Assembly: GCA_009760855.2 (NCBI GenBank)
Contig: WPIO01000005.1
Location: 10,432,501-10,496,500, forward strand
Length of the DNA stretch: 64,000 nt
Direction of reading: 5' to 3'
Source: Cristatella mucedo
Taxonomy: Eukaryota; Bryozoa; Phylactolaemata; Cristatellidae
Part shown: positions 1 to 13,500 of the stretch, piece after piece
How positions within the stretch are numbered: the stretch's first letter is position 1
Layout of the letters: each line of letters begins with the position of its first letter
The notes under the pieces: generated by a model
Database searches by the model: none
Seen by the model: the letters and a program-made list of their open reading frames with translations, nothing else
Told to the model about the DNA's origin: nothing
Translations under genes and position numbers: made by a program

Positions 1-2097
1 GGCGCTTTACATTTGCTGCAAAGGGAAATGCAATTGAATGGTAAGTAAAATCATGCTTGAAAAACAAACACAATGAATAATATGGTTAGGGGTGACATGC
101 ACAGGGTCAGCATGCAAATATGGTTAGTGGCAGCATGCACAGTGTCAGCAAGCGTAAGCTCATGAAGGACGAATCACAGGGACCCACTAAATGCTGTCCT
201 AAATAGGTGTGTTTTTAAGTTCCTTTTAAATGTGGTCAGGTCAGGGGACGTTCTGACGCAGGTCGGGAGGGGGTTCCAGGCTTTGGGAGCATACGAACTA
301 AATGCACGGTCACCAAAGGATTTGAGGTTTGTACGAGGTATTGGTAGACTGTTGGCTTCCGAAAAGCAGGTGGTAAGATGCTTGGCCTGGTGGGGGAGTA
401 GATCTGATAGATAGGCTGGAGCCAAAGAATGAAGTGATCTAAACGTGAGCGACAAAACCTTGAAGTCGATCCGTTGCTTGACTGGTGACCAAGTGCAGGT
501 CGGCGAGAAGTGGTGTGATGCGGCAACTGCAACGCTCACGACAGACAAGCCTAGCTGTGGAGGTTTGCACCAGCTGCAATCGCCTGAATGCACATACCGG
601 TAGGACAGTAAGCAATGAGTTGCAAAAGTCGAGACAGGATGTCACGAATGCATGGACCAACTTAGACGTGGTATCTTTATCTAAACAAGCCCGAATTTTA
701 GTAATGTTATGTAGCTGAAAGTAGGCAGATTTGACTGTGGAGCTGATGTGGTCGTCTAACGAGAGGTCACTTTGGAATATGACACCTAGATTTCGAGCTG
801 ATGCAACTGGAGATATGCTGGCAGAGCCAATTTTGAGCGTCAGCCTTTCCAATTTCTGAATCACACTGGGTTTGCCCATAACTAGTAAGTTAGTTTTATC
901 GTCGTTTAGTTTTAGAAAATTTGCTGCCATCCATGTGCGGATGTCATCAATACATGCAGCAAGTTGAGAGAATTTGAGGTGCTCGAAGGCTGGGAGGGAT
1001 CAAAGCAAAGGTACAACTGAGTGACATCCGCATAGAAGTGAAAGCCTAGATTGTGCTTAGCAATCACATCAGCAAGAAGCAGAGTATAAACCGTGAAAAG
1101 AACCGGACCTAGCACTGAGCCCTGAGGTACTCCATATTTCAGAGGTACTTCAGATGATCTTTGTCCATTCACGTCAATACTCTGTTGTGCAGTGCCAGTG
1201 ATGCCCAGGCGAGATGAGAGGTGCTCTAGAAGAACTTTGTGATCGATAGTATAAAAAACTGCCGAAAGATTGAGCAAAACAAGCAGAGACACTCTACCTG
1301 TGTCTGCATTCTTAAGTAGGTCGTTGTACACCCTAAGCAATGCTGACTCTGTGGAGTGATTAGCTCTAAAGCCGGACTGGAACTTACTAGCAAGGTGTGA
1401 GGTTTCGATATAAGAGTTCAGCTGGTCTACCACGACCCGTTCCAGTGTCTTTGATAGGAGTGGTAGAAGAGAGACTGGGCGGTAGTTGCTCAAGTTCTCT
1501 GGGTCTAGTGTCGCTTTCTTGAGAAGTAGCCTGACAACAGCTTTTTTGAAAGGTGCTGGGACATGACCTGGGGCTAATGACATATTAATGATGTTAGTTA
1601 TGTATGGCAGCAGCAGATCAATGCAACGTAGGAGCAGGACAGTGGGAATAGGGTCCAGAGGATTTGTTATCTTCTTTGATTGGGATACGAACTTCAGGAC
1701 TAGATCACTTGTAACCTGCTTAAATGTAGACATTGAGGTGCAGCCAGGGATCGGGAACAGCATTCTAGGGGGAGGATGTTTTCATTGCAGGGATGGACTC
1801 CCTGATCTTGTCTATCTTCTGCACAAAGAATCAAGAGAAGCGATCGGCTAGATCATCACAAGGATCACCAGGTAAGGAGCTAGTCTGGGAGCGGTTGGGA
1901 TGGTTGATCGTCAACATCAGCATTTTTGGATTGTGCATCTGTGATTCAACAATGTTTTTATAGAAGCTAGACTTGGCCTTTGCTAGGATGCATTGGTACG
2001 ACCTACACTATCTTCATATGCCTGTCGATGGACAGTCAGTCCAGATCTTTTGTTTGCTTTTTCAACCTTGCACTTAGTAGACCTGGCTGGTTTAATG
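1..2097 (-). mobile_element. LINE family 1 (CR1/L2-like) copy, RT and 3' end, degenerate
   Basis: This is a minus-strand non-LTR retrotransposon copy cut by the window start inside its 3' tail. Translation gives the pre-RT linker (about 1764-2097), the reverse transcriptase (about 912-1763) and the C-terminal region (about 174-930). RT signatures are visible: NYRPVSLLP, GFRANHSTESALLR, YGVPQGSVLGP. The copy is inactive. In motif A both Asp positions are changed (LNLSAVFYTID), YADD reads YADV, about 11 codons are missing between GTAQQ and SIDVNG, and the frame shifts near 930. Family placement in the CR1/L2 group rests on motif similarity. Confidence 0.9.
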
Positions 2098-2185
2098 GTT
2101 TAGCAAGTGGTGGTTTAGCAAGTGATACCTAGGTTACAGTTTAGCAAGTGATACCTTAGTTATTGTTTAGCAAGTGATACCTAGG
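2097..2185. repeat. Short tandem repeat of a TTTAGCAAGTG unit
   Basis: Four imperfect copies of TTTAGCAAGTG(ATACCTAGG) occur with spacings of about 15, 26 and 26 bp. They lie between the LINE at 1-2097 and another LINE fragment. Confidence 0.7.
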
Positions 2186-2420
2186 CGTGTCGAGAGGCGC
2201 TCCAGGTGGATATGGTATCAACTATGTACACGTCGCTGGGAGATCTTGGAGAACCAGCTGAGAGGTCATACCCTGATCAGCAATATTCAGGTCATTGTAA
2301 ACCCGAAGCACAGCAATTTCTCTAGAATGGCTAGCTCTAAATACCGATCGAAACTTGCTAGTGATACGTGATGAACTGATATAACCGTTCAGCTGCTAGG
2401 CTACCACTAGTTAGTAACTT
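2186..2420 (-). mobile_element. LINE family 1 RT fragment
   Basis: Reverse-strand translation resembles the RT segment around VVDQLNSYI...SGFRANHSTESALLRVYNDL (here LNGYISSSRITSKF and AVLRVYNDL), with stops. It is a diverged relic, older than the copy to its left. Confidence 0.65.
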
Positions 2421-2719
2421 GGTTAAGAATGGCAGTATGGAGACTGAACGAACGTTATCTAAATTCGCATACTATAAGGTGGGAATTTTAGCGAGTTGAC
2501 TGAAAACCACTGTTATGAAGAGGTAAAGGGACTTCACAGGCAACCAGGGATATAGAGGTCACCATAAGTTTAATGGACCAGCCATTCTTACTGGAAAGCT
2601 TGAGCTTTCTCGAACAAATCATCCTGTAGCATTACTAGGCATGCACCCACCCACAGCCACTGCAGAAGATACACCTCTTATGTTTTAGCATTTAGTTATT
2701 CAACTACTTATGTTTAGTG

Positions 2720-3530
2720 TCGCTATCATAATTTCTATTCATTTGTGTGTGCAGGTTGATACGGATACGATCTTTGCTCATTATTCCTAAGGAATTTCAC
2801 GCCAGCAATGACATAGAGCCTAAATATGACATTTCCTGAGGTGATACCAAGAGCAGACAATTTTTTCCATTTGCTCTAAAGCATCGTGGAGGTTTTCGAT
2901 GAGATTCAGATTAGCACTCAAGCTGGCCATAGCAATAGATTCAGTGGAGAATATTAGTGATCAGGACCATTGTTAAAAAATTCCCTCTAAGATAGTTGTT
3001 GTACTCAGGATAGTTCTCTAGATGTCACGTACAATCTAGACTTTTCGGGGCCATCGTACTTGGAATACCGACGTTTATATAGGATGCCCAAGTATTATGC
3101 TGGTTCACAATGGCTTCTTTGCGACGGAGTTCTGGTATTAGCTACAGTGCAACAAACCCATACCACCATGCCACCACCACCGAACCTGACCACCTTCTGA
3201 AGGCACTAATCATAGTGTATTTCATAATCGAGCTGCTTCACTGTAGCTCTCAAACCGGTATTGAAAACAGCGAGCTTCGATTCATCAGTCCACACAAGTC
3301 TTTGACGGACTGCCTGAGTGGGGGATGCTAGCATGTTTTTGGGCAGCTAAATGTACGCTTTTTTGAAAGGTAATGTTTACGATCGACAATATAGAAGAGC
3401 ACACACTGCTGGCATAACCAGTGCTGAAAGTTCAGTTATGGCCCTGCCCTCCCGATCGTTTGTCAGAACAAAGCGACCACACTTGCCTACATAGCAAATA
3501 GTTGCACCTGCTTCTTGATATTATAGCATA
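2720..3530 (-). pseudogene. Tc1/mariner-like transposase relic
   Basis: On the minus strand several Tc1-family landmarks appear in the right order but in shifting frames. They are GRFVLTNDREGRAI (like the GRPR-x-linker after the helix-turn-helix, about 3430-3490), VWTDESKLAVFNT (the WSDES block with the second catalytic Asp, about 3250-3290), GGGGMVVWVCC (like GGGSVMVWGCF, about 3130-3170) and NLNLIENLHDALEQ (like DLNPIENLW before the end, about 2880-2930). In-frame stops and frame changes show it is dead. Terminal inverted repeats were not identified, so the limits are approximate. It lies downstream of the last AGPAT exon found. Confidence 0.7.
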
Positions 3531-4436
3531 TGAACAGCTCGGAAACCTTCCTTACCAATTTGCTTACAAGTTTGAGTAAAGGAGCATGGCATTGACGTAT
3601 ACGCAAATTCACGAATATGAAAATTAGGCTGGAATAGCAACGCATGCCTTTTTATAGCCTGCCAAATGATATGCCCAGATTTTGCTTTCGCGCACGAAAA
3701 AAGATCTCTTTCTTTGTATATCTCTCAGTGCTCATTAGCGCATCTAATATCTCCAAATTTGGTAGAAAAAGAAAGCAGTGTCAGCTAGCTTTCTGGAAAA
3801 TGCCACTGCACAGACAAAAGCATTCGATACATGTGCCATTTAAAAAAATTCACCATAACTAAGTAGACATCATTTCTAAACAAATGTTTTGCTTGAAGAA
3901 GTAATCTCCAGGATTAGTAAGGCATGCTGCATCTGAGCAACTCCCATCGGCAGATGTCCCAAGCATCAGAATTTGCACCAACAATTGTTTAAACTTTTGA
4001 CTTCACCTGTATTTAGAATTCTTTTTTAATGGGGACAGAATTAGGTCAAGGCACCTCATCTGGAGAGCTGTTGGGAGAGTGCCTAGACAACTAGTGATAT
4101 TTTTAGCCTGGGAGACAAATTTAGCGCCGATTGCAATAGATCATAGCATGAAGCAGGAATAAGACTGCTTACTAGGACCAGTGCTTCAGGTAAAAGGGCA
4201 CCAAGGAATTAAATGTTAAAAATATCTCGGCAGCTGTATCAAGCTTGATGACAGCAAAACACTAACTGAGCACAGCATAGACCCAAACAAACACTCTTTT
4301 CCATGTTTTGACTGTCATCCAAAGCGACTAGTTTTGTCTTTAAGTGAGGGAGGGGTCACCCATGCCCTGTGGAGTTTGCGGTGCATTGGGCAAGCACTAC
4401 TCGAGGCATAAGACACGGCCCTGAAATGAAACACAC
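3531..4436. other. Unassigned; expected to hold or precede the missing last AGPAT exon
   Basis: No gene could be read here. A stretch of about 80 bp (3541-3625) recurs with few changes at 5413-5495 inside the neighbouring AGPAT intron, so it is an interspersed repeat of unknown class. A C-terminal acyltransferase exon was looked for and not recognised. Confidence 0.4.
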
Positions 4437-4509
4437 CTCGCTCGAACTTCTTTTCCTCTGAGCTGTAGAAGGTTCGGTACGATGAGAATACCACCGGCAC
4501 CACTGGGAT
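4437..4509 (-). CDS. AGPAT exon 5 (block [13 protein letters not shown]); last exon identified
   Basis: The acceptor ATTTTACAG| precedes [20 protein letters not shown] followed by KFERG. A donor at GAGCGAG|GTGTGT leaves phase 1. Open frame continues past this donor to about 4315 but loses similarity to the family (the LPPI-T-GL segment is absent), so splicing is preferred. The 3' boundary is therefore less certain than the acceptor. Confidence 0.85.
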
Positions 4510-7500
4510 CTGTAAAATATGCAACATTCGAGACTCATCGCGTGTATGACATGCTAACAAGGCACCACATAAGACTTGAATGCCTGCTGAGAGCAGCTGA
4601 CAAGGCCACATGCACGACGACTTGCCACACGGCGTACCGTCTGTTGATGATCAAAGAGCAAAGCGAGTGACTAAGTCCTAATCATCTTAAGCTGCCGCCA
4701 ATCTTATCAAGCTAAAAATCGAAAGTCACAGCGAGACGTTGAAAAGTTGAAAATGCTGAACATATTGAAAACCTTAGGTCCATCTCTCTGCTCAGCATGA
4801 GTAACAACAAGTAAAACGAAATGGGTGCAACAAGATGGTGCCAATAACGTGTCACTAGTGGCAGCTTACTCATAAAGACTCTCTTATCTAGGGAAGGCAG
4901 AGTAGCAAGCAACTTCCATGAATCGGTATCAACATATTTCAAGTCAAGCAGAGCACATCATCCCTGACAGAAAGGGTTGAGAGAAAGAAACTTTGCATCA
5001 GTTGAGAGCAAAACCTCGCACCAGTGGGAACGACGTTTGAGCTGTACGCTCGCCTGCAATAGAGCTAATCGGAAGCAGCAAAACATTAGCCACAGAACAA
5101 GGATGTTGGCGTGAAGACCCTTTGCACCAGCCCCACTATACCTGAGCTTGAACGGCCAGATGAAAGCCTCCTTTCTTAAACGGCATGAATTCAGCGGCCG
5201 AGTTTCTCGTGCCTTCCGGGTATATCAAGACCTTTATCTGAAAGCAAACGAGTGAGCACAATTAGTAACAGCCTAAGGTGGGCAGTGCCACGGCCAAACA
5301 CGGCAGCACGACCTGCTCTGCAGGCTGCCCAAATAGTCGATTTAGCTGGCCAAAGGTAACCTTGCTGCAAAGCTCCTATTTTGCATCCAATGGCCAAATT
5401 GCATACCCTCTACCAGTCCAATTTGCTTACAAGTTTGAGTAGAGGAGTATGGCATTGACGTATATGTAAATTCACTAATATGAAAATTAGGCTGAAATAC
5501 GTCCTACTTTTAGAATATGTGAAGTTGCCTACTATGCTCCATCTTAGATTCTGCACTCTTTCTGGATAATCTTTGTGGCACACTGTAATACTTCTTCCTG
5601 CAAAAAACTCGCAATTAGCTGAGCCATAGCTGTTTTCACGTCTTGCAGATGAACTCTCCTGCTATTTAGGACAGCATTTAGTGGGTCCCTGTGATTCGTC
5701 CTTGATGTGCTTATGCGTGCTGACACTGTGCATGCTGCCACTAACCACATTTGCATGCTGACCCTGTGCATGTCACCCCTAACCATATTATTCATTTCGT
5801 TTGTTTTTTCAAGCATGATTTTACTTACCATTCAATTGCATGTCACTTTACAGCAAATGTAAAGCGCCTAGAGAGAGATTAAGTTCTCTGAGGGCGCTTT
5901 ATCAAGTGAATTATTATTATTATTACCTTACGGTTTGCAGAACTGCCATCCATCTGCACAGAGAACTCACACTGCATAAATTCTGGCCATAGTTAAAGTG
6001 TAGGACCATTCAACAGTCATGTGACAGTAAGCATACTGCAAAGCCAGAGCCCTGCAGGCTACCGTCGATAATATTAATATTAAAAAAGTCTTTGATGCGC
6101 TAAGAGAGTCAAATCACTTTATACTCTTTTTAAAAGTGCTAGCAATGAAGGATGCCAACAGAATAGTAATACCGTGTACACATTTTGCTTTCGTAAATTC
6201 ATGGATAACAGAGCACATGCTGCCAGGAGCAGATGGGTGTTCAGCTTCCTTTATATGCCGAGAAGTCAGGGGATGTCGCAACGATAATCGATAGCGAGTT
6301 CCAGGTATTTAGAGTATTGGGACTGAAAGCATGATCTACAAAGGAAATAATGTGGGCTAGAGATGCAGCAAACTGACTAGAGTAAGAAGAGTGGGTGGTG
6401 GGAAAAGGAAGCACTAGGAGTAAGTATTTAACTTGGGTATTCAACTGGTAAATTCCACAACTCGGTCAATACGTGACGAATTAAGGCGAACTTTCAAATA
6501 TTCTGTCTTCGTGTTAATTCGATGGCTTTTTGCTATTTATGTCCATTAATTTGAAACAATACTGCAATTATTGGGCCAATCTTATCATTTTCTTAGTCAT
6601 TAAACCGTAAGTTGGTAAGCAGCTTGATAAGAAGCCGGTGCAGGTCGGTGAAAAGCGGTGTAATTGGGCACTAATACAGTTCGTAAAAGGCAAGCATAAG
6701 GATGCTCCACGTGATTGCAGTTAACGACAGCAAACTGATTGCTTTTGTAGCAGGGGAAAGAAACAGAAACAGATCTACACAAGATTGACTACAAGCTGAA
6801 ATTCATTGCTAGGGATGCAATTTCGGACTAATTTCGATAAACCCACATTAATCCGTGATTAATGTTTCAAGAAAAAGGACCATTCTATTTGGAAGGCACA
6901 TTAATCAAATTTGCCCAAACGTTTGTGTATTATCATTCAACAATAAGGCCGACGGAAATACAGCCGTGGGCTACTCACATTTCTTTTCTTAATGACTTCG
7001 GCTGTTCGATCAAGCGTACCACGGGCTTGCTCATGATTAAGTCTATCGATAAAAACAGTACCGCATAGCCATGCTGATATCCCAAATGGCCATAAGTAGA
7101 AGAGCTCCTTCTTGACAAGGGTGGTGCACCGATATGGCCATGTGAACATCATCACTGCAAAGTAAAAGGCAAGCAAACTGATGGCAGAGATGTGGCATTC
7201 AATATGCTAAGTGATCTCAATTCGATTAAAAAATCTGTTCACGTGTGCGTTTATTTTAAGGTCTACCACAGTTCCTCACACACACTGCATGAGCATGAAT
7301 TACTGATCGACGTGCACATGAAAACTTCACCTCCACCAAAGCGAGATGGAGTCATTTACACTTCGACATTGCCCTGATATTATTACTGCAAGCTGGCCAC
7401 AAAGAAAGGCATTGAGGCATTCTTGAAAATATGCCACCTACATGCATCACTGAAAAATAAATGGTAAACATCTTTCTGACATAAGATTAACGAGATTGAG

Positions 7501-10500
7501 TAGGAGTATAGCTAGATATTTGGTTCTCTAGGGGTGCTATACACGTCTTATTATTATTTAATTGCTATAAAAGTGTCAGGTGCATCTGCTAGACAACACC
7601 TGGACGTCAGCAGTGCGACAAAGGCTGGCGGTCACTTGCCCAACCACATGAAGTGACAGGCATTCTCTTTAATATATGCATGCTGACACTGTCTGTGCAT
7701 GCTGCCACTAACCACACTTGCATGCTGACCCTGTGCATGTCAGCCCTAACCATGTGATTCTTGTTGTTTATCGAACATACTACCACTAACCATTCGATCG
7801 TGTTTCCTTTGCAGCAAATGTAAAGCACCTAAAAAGAGATTGCGTTATCTGAGGGTGCTTTATCAAGTGTATTATTACTATTATTATTATTTTCTTGATT
7901 TCACCAGATAACAAGCTACCGATGGTGGCAGTAGTCTATCGCTCACCAGGTACTAAGTCCTCCTTTATCTCAGATTCCTCTGACCTCATTTCAATTCTGT
8001 GTGCAAGAAATCAATCCTTCCTTATTATGGGTGATTTCTAGAAAGAGATTGAGTTATCTGAGTGCGCTTTAGCAAGTGGATTATTACTATTATTATTATA
8101 ATTATTATTATTATGTCTTGCTAACTTCACGTCCCACTAAATATTGCTGCCTTGATTTGACACTGCTTAATGACCCATAATGGAAACACGGTGCTAAATA
8201 ACAACAATAATAATATTAGGACTTTTGGATAACACTATAGGATAACTAAAGCTCTGTTCACGTGCTTTACATGACACCACAGGAGATGTAGTAATAACGC
8301 TAGTTAATGAAAAAAATCTTGCTAAACAGCAAAGTATCCTGCTAAAAAGGCCAAGTGTCCTGCTTAGGCAAGCTTGCAAAATCACACGAATCAGGCTAGG
8401 ACAAGCATGCTAAAGCATGCAAGTGACTTACGGCTGCTCGTTAGTAGGACCCCAGGTTAGCAATACTCACTAAATCGTGCGTGGGCAAACAAAGCACATT
8501 CTAAAAAACACAGGTCTACTAGAGCGCTGGAAAAAAGCACATTGCTGTTGCCTTCGGTCGCGACATGTACTGAGTTTCATACAGTGCATGTACATGTCAG
8601 ACAGTAACGAGTACATGTCAGACAGTACATGTCAGACAGTAACGAGTTCCAATCTTTAGGAGCACTAAGGTGACTGAGGGTATGGACTGAGAGGGATTTG
8701 GACTTAAGGGGAAAAGGCAATCAAACAGAACCAAAAGCGCGGATGCAACCATCACCTTTTGTTTACCGGCACTTGTGCTGAGCTCTTCCAATAAATTTGA
8801 TGATGGCACCGGTTGTGTATAGGATGATTTTATATCCATTAAAATGCTTACAAACAGATTCTATAATGCCTGCACTCATAGCAGACTAGATATACGCAGC
8901 CTTTAAAGTCGCATATCCGCGCATGCAAGTTATGTGGGACTGTGGGCATATAGTCCTCGGTACTAGCTCGACTTAATGTAGACAGCGCAGTTTGATGACT
9001 ACCAGATGCAGTGTTCCTTCCCTGCAATTCATTTCCGGTACACATCTGTTAAACAGGGCAGTGCTTCAAAAAGAAGTGCTGCTTTCAGTATTGCATTCTT
9101 ATCTGCCGTTCCTTATAAATTCACTAGTAAATAAATAAAGACAAGGGTCAATTAAAATTTGCTGGTTTCGTTCAGTATCTTAGATGAAGCGTTACATCTC
9201 AGAAAGGCACAGTTTTTGATGCATCGAGACTCAACATAGCAGAAAATTTCAAGCCAACACTATTCAGCAAATACTTATCAAATTCTTACAAAGAAATTGT
9301 TACAGGAATATGTAGCAAACCCGGAAGCTGGATTAAATAGTACTATAAGTACAAGGGGAAATCATGATGCAAAAAAGAACACAACCATATTTAGTATTTG
9401 CATAATTTACCAGCTTCCAGGCCTAGCACTTGAGTCCATATTAGCCACAATTTGGGCCCTTCTACTAAGGAAGCGATTCAGGCAATCCTAGGCCTATAAC
9501 CTTACTTGAAATTTTCCCTTGCCCAGAGCATGCATACTGGAGAAATGAAGCTCAGTGAGCAGCTTCTGGTCGGGTTGGGCGAGTAGCTGGCCACCGAGCT
9601 TCAATAGCACATGCATTGCTACGCTTCAGATGGGACATCGTCTGGCAGAATCCAGCTTATCACAGAGTGTGTAGTGAAATGTGCCACGGGTCTGCTACAG
9701 CTTGGTATTTGGGTACATGTCCCTCGAGGGAATAGCAGAACTGTTACTGAACGTGCATACGCACAAGCTCTCCCGAGTTTAGCAATACGCCACAGTAGGT
9801 TATCCCAATGGAGGCACAGCATTAGCGTCGCCAACTGTTTAACATTAGGCATCCACCAATCAATCTTTACAGCAACGCCCCATTCCTTACCAAAAGCGTC
9901 AATGATGCTTTGATGGTTGACCATCACTATAAGAGGTGACTTTGATTGTAAATTCTTTTTGTTTCTTATTTCAACATCAAGACCAAAGAGGTGCTTGGTG
10001 CACCACGGTATGAGCACGGTAAGTGGCCTACAAGAAGATAGCAAAACCAAATCAAATATGACCAATACAGTTGTATACTGCACGGATCCCAATCTGTTAG
10101 GCAACATTCTCATGCATCTGCAGAGATGTTGGATCAGGGAGGCAGCCGCATCAGCAGCAGCAGCAGTCATCGTCACCTCAGCTGATAGGCAGAGAACGAT
10201 GGAACATGCGGATTCGCTTTGATGGAAGACTGGCTAATGCAGTTCAAAAGGCTTGCGTTTGGCATGAGACAAAGCTAACAGAAAAGCTGTGCATTTTTAC
10301 TCGGTTCGGAAAGAATGCAAGGTCAGTGAGTACCTCAGAGTTCAGAGTTCGCCTCGAGTTAGAGCCATGCCTGCCAGCAGCTGTGACAGATGCCAGCATG
10401 GACGAATAGCTACCAGCAGCAACACCATAAGAACACATAATGAGCCAACTTCCAGTGAACACATCCAGTGGTAAGGGAGATAATAGAGTTCACAGTGTGG

Positions 10501-13500
10501 AAAAGTCACAGCCCGTTTTATACTGCTGAAATGATGTTGATATCTTTCTCTGCCTATCTCATTGCCTTGGCACACCGAGCTTCCGAAAACTAAAGTTCTT
10601 GTGAACATCATCTATGGAAAGCGATACAGCCAAGACTTATCTAAATCTTATCTGTTTGTTTTTTGACCGTAGGGCTAAGAAATTACATGCCTATGAACGT
10701 CTACACACTTATCGGTTCGGGCTGCTGGGACACCCATACCGGCTGCAGCTTTAGATATGCCGGTAGCTAGAAACCTGTATGTTAGTTATGATCGTGCATA
10801 CCTATTATCGCTTCATTGTCTTAGTTCAAATGCATTCCTAGATGTTATTGCTGTCACTAAGATCCGCGAATTATGCATGTTTGTCTCAGGAATCTCTGCT
10901 CAGTGTGCAATAAACCACAGTGATAAGCGACCTTATTTCTGAAAAAGGTCCACCTGCGTGCCTTGACCGAAAATTGACTAAAATCGATAAACTGCCCGGC
11001 AATTACAAAAGCAACTCCAACTGGTTTCTCCTTCTTTCTCATACTTGGATCAATAAAACTGGATGTAAAGTTGCGATTATTACTGGCTCTAAATTCAACA
11101 TCACATCAATTGCAGTACCCTCGAAGCAGTCTTTCAAATCTACTGTACTTATGCGTGCTTACACTGTGCATGCTGCCTCTAACCACATTTGCATGCTGAC
11201 CCTGTGCATGTCACCCCTAACCTTGCTATTCTTGTTTATTGAGCATGCTGCTACTAACCATTCAATCATACTTCCTTCGCAGCAAACTTTAAGTACCAAG
11301 AAAGAGACTGATTTCTCTGAGGGTGCTTTATCAAGTGTGTTATTATTATTATTATTTTCTTGATTTCACCAGATAACAAGCTACCGATGGTGGTAGTAGT
11401 CTATCGCCCACCAGGTACCAAGTCCTCCTTTATCTCAGATTTCTTGGATCTCATTTCGATTCTGTGTGCAAGAAATAAATCCTTCCTCATAATGGGTGAT
11501 TTCAACATTCATTTTGATAACTTATCTGGTGCCTTCAGCACTAAATTAAGTGTACTAACTGACTCATTGTCTCTTGTGGCTCATGCTCAAGGCCCTACTC
11601 ACATCAACGGTCACATGCTCGAGCGAATTTTCTCATACAATTGCACTCTGTCATCACCAATTATTACCCAATCTTGCTAGTCTGACCACATGCCGATATC
11701 ATTCAGTCTATAATGTGTACCCTCCTCCTCTTCATCTAAAATAGGTAGAGTAGATCTGCTTGTGTAGCCCCTTTCGGCAGCTTTTGATACTATCGATCAC
11801 CAAGTCCTTCTTGAGCATCTCTCATCTCGTCTGGGCATCATTGGCACTGCTCAGCAATAGTTCAGGTCCTATCTCAGTGGGAAACTCCAGAGTATTGACG
11901 TAAATGGACAAAGTTCATTCGAGGAACCCCGGAAATATGGGGTACATCAGGGCTCCGTGCTTGGTCCGGTTCTTTTTACGGTTTATACTCTGCTTCTTGC
12001 TGATGTGATTGCTAAGCACAATCTAGGCTTTCACTTCTATGCGGATGTCACTCAGTTGTACCCTTGCTTTGATCCTTTCCAGCCTTCGAGCACCTCGAAT
12101 TCTCTCAACTCCCTTGGTGCATGCATTGATGACATCCGCTTATGGATGGCAGTACATTTTCTTAAGTTGGATGATGATAAAACCAACTTACTAGTTATGG
12201 GCAGACCATGTGTGATTCAGAAATGGGAAAGGCTAACGCTCAAAATCGGCGCAGCCAGCATATTTCCTGTTGAATCTGCACGAAATAAATGTGTCATGTT
12301 CCAAAGTGATATTTCATTGGACGATCACATCAGCTCCATAGTCAAGCCTGCCTACTTTCAGCTACATAGCATTACTAACATTCAGGCTTGTTTAGACAGG
12401 GACACCACATCTAAATTGGTCCACGCATTTGAGGCATCCAGACTTAACTTCTGTAACTTACTGCTTGCTGGTCTACCGGCTCAGGTGCTTACAGCTGGTG
12501 CAAGAATCTTTAGGTAAGCATGTCTATCGCGAATGTTGCAGCTGCCATATCACACCACTTCTTGCCGACCTGCACTGGCTCCCAGTCAAGAAAGCATCGA
12601 CTTCAAAGTTTTGTCACTCACTTTAAGGTCCTTCATTCTTTGGCTCCAGCCTATCTATCAGATCTACTACACGACCAGGCTAAGCATTGCACCACCCGAT
12701 TTTTGGAATGTAACTGTTAAACCAAAACCTTGTATCCTTTAGAGACCATGCCTTTAGTTCGCATGCTCCTAAAGCTTGGAACTCACTCCCGACTTCCATC
12801 ACGACATCTCCTCACTTGTCCACATTTGAAAGAAACTAAAAACGCATCTATTTATCACAGCATTTAGTGGGTCCCTGTGATTCATCTTTTATGTACATAT
12901 GTGTGCTGACTTTGTGTATCCTGCCACTAACCAAACTGGCATGCTGAACCTGTGCATAGCACCCATAACCATGTTACTCTTGTTGTTTATTGAGCATGCT
13001 ACCACTAACCATTCGATCTTGCTTTGTTTGCAGTAAATGTAAAGCTCCTAGTAAGAGATTAAGCTCTCTAAGGGTGCTATATCAAATGCATTGTTATAAG
13101 TATTGTCTAAGTAACAAAACGGTACGTTCGAGCTTTTAATCGGCATGTTTAACACACTGTGCGCATGCCTATCCAGCTTTGTTGCATGAATTCTGTCTCA
13201 GGCACAACACAGCAGCAGACATTGCACGGTCCAGCAAGGGCTACGCATTTGATTCCTGCTGCCCAAAGTACATGCAACAGCAGGCTGGCTGAGTACAGAG
13301 CAGCAGCACATGCAGAGGTCCAGGCGTCAGGGGGAGTCAATGCTTCACCAGCTAATAGCAACGTGCACACTCAAGTTGACTACTGCCACAGTCAGCAATC
13401 AACCGATTGGCTAACGGACACTTTCTCCTCGATTCGAGAGCTGACACTGGCTACATGCCAAGCACAGCTTGAGCACAGCACGTTGGAGCACAGCTTTGGA

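Noticed and set aside
3880-3960. Minus-strand stretch resembling an AGPAT C-terminus (VAQMQHALLILEITSS)
   Set aside because: Similarity is too weak, and no acceptor of the required phase (two bases to complete the Gly codon) was found.
9619-10176. Single 185-codon AGPAT-like frame
   Set aside because: Only its middle (9891-10027) is AGPAT. Similarity stops exactly at a GT donor and an AG acceptor that fit neighbouring exons in phase.
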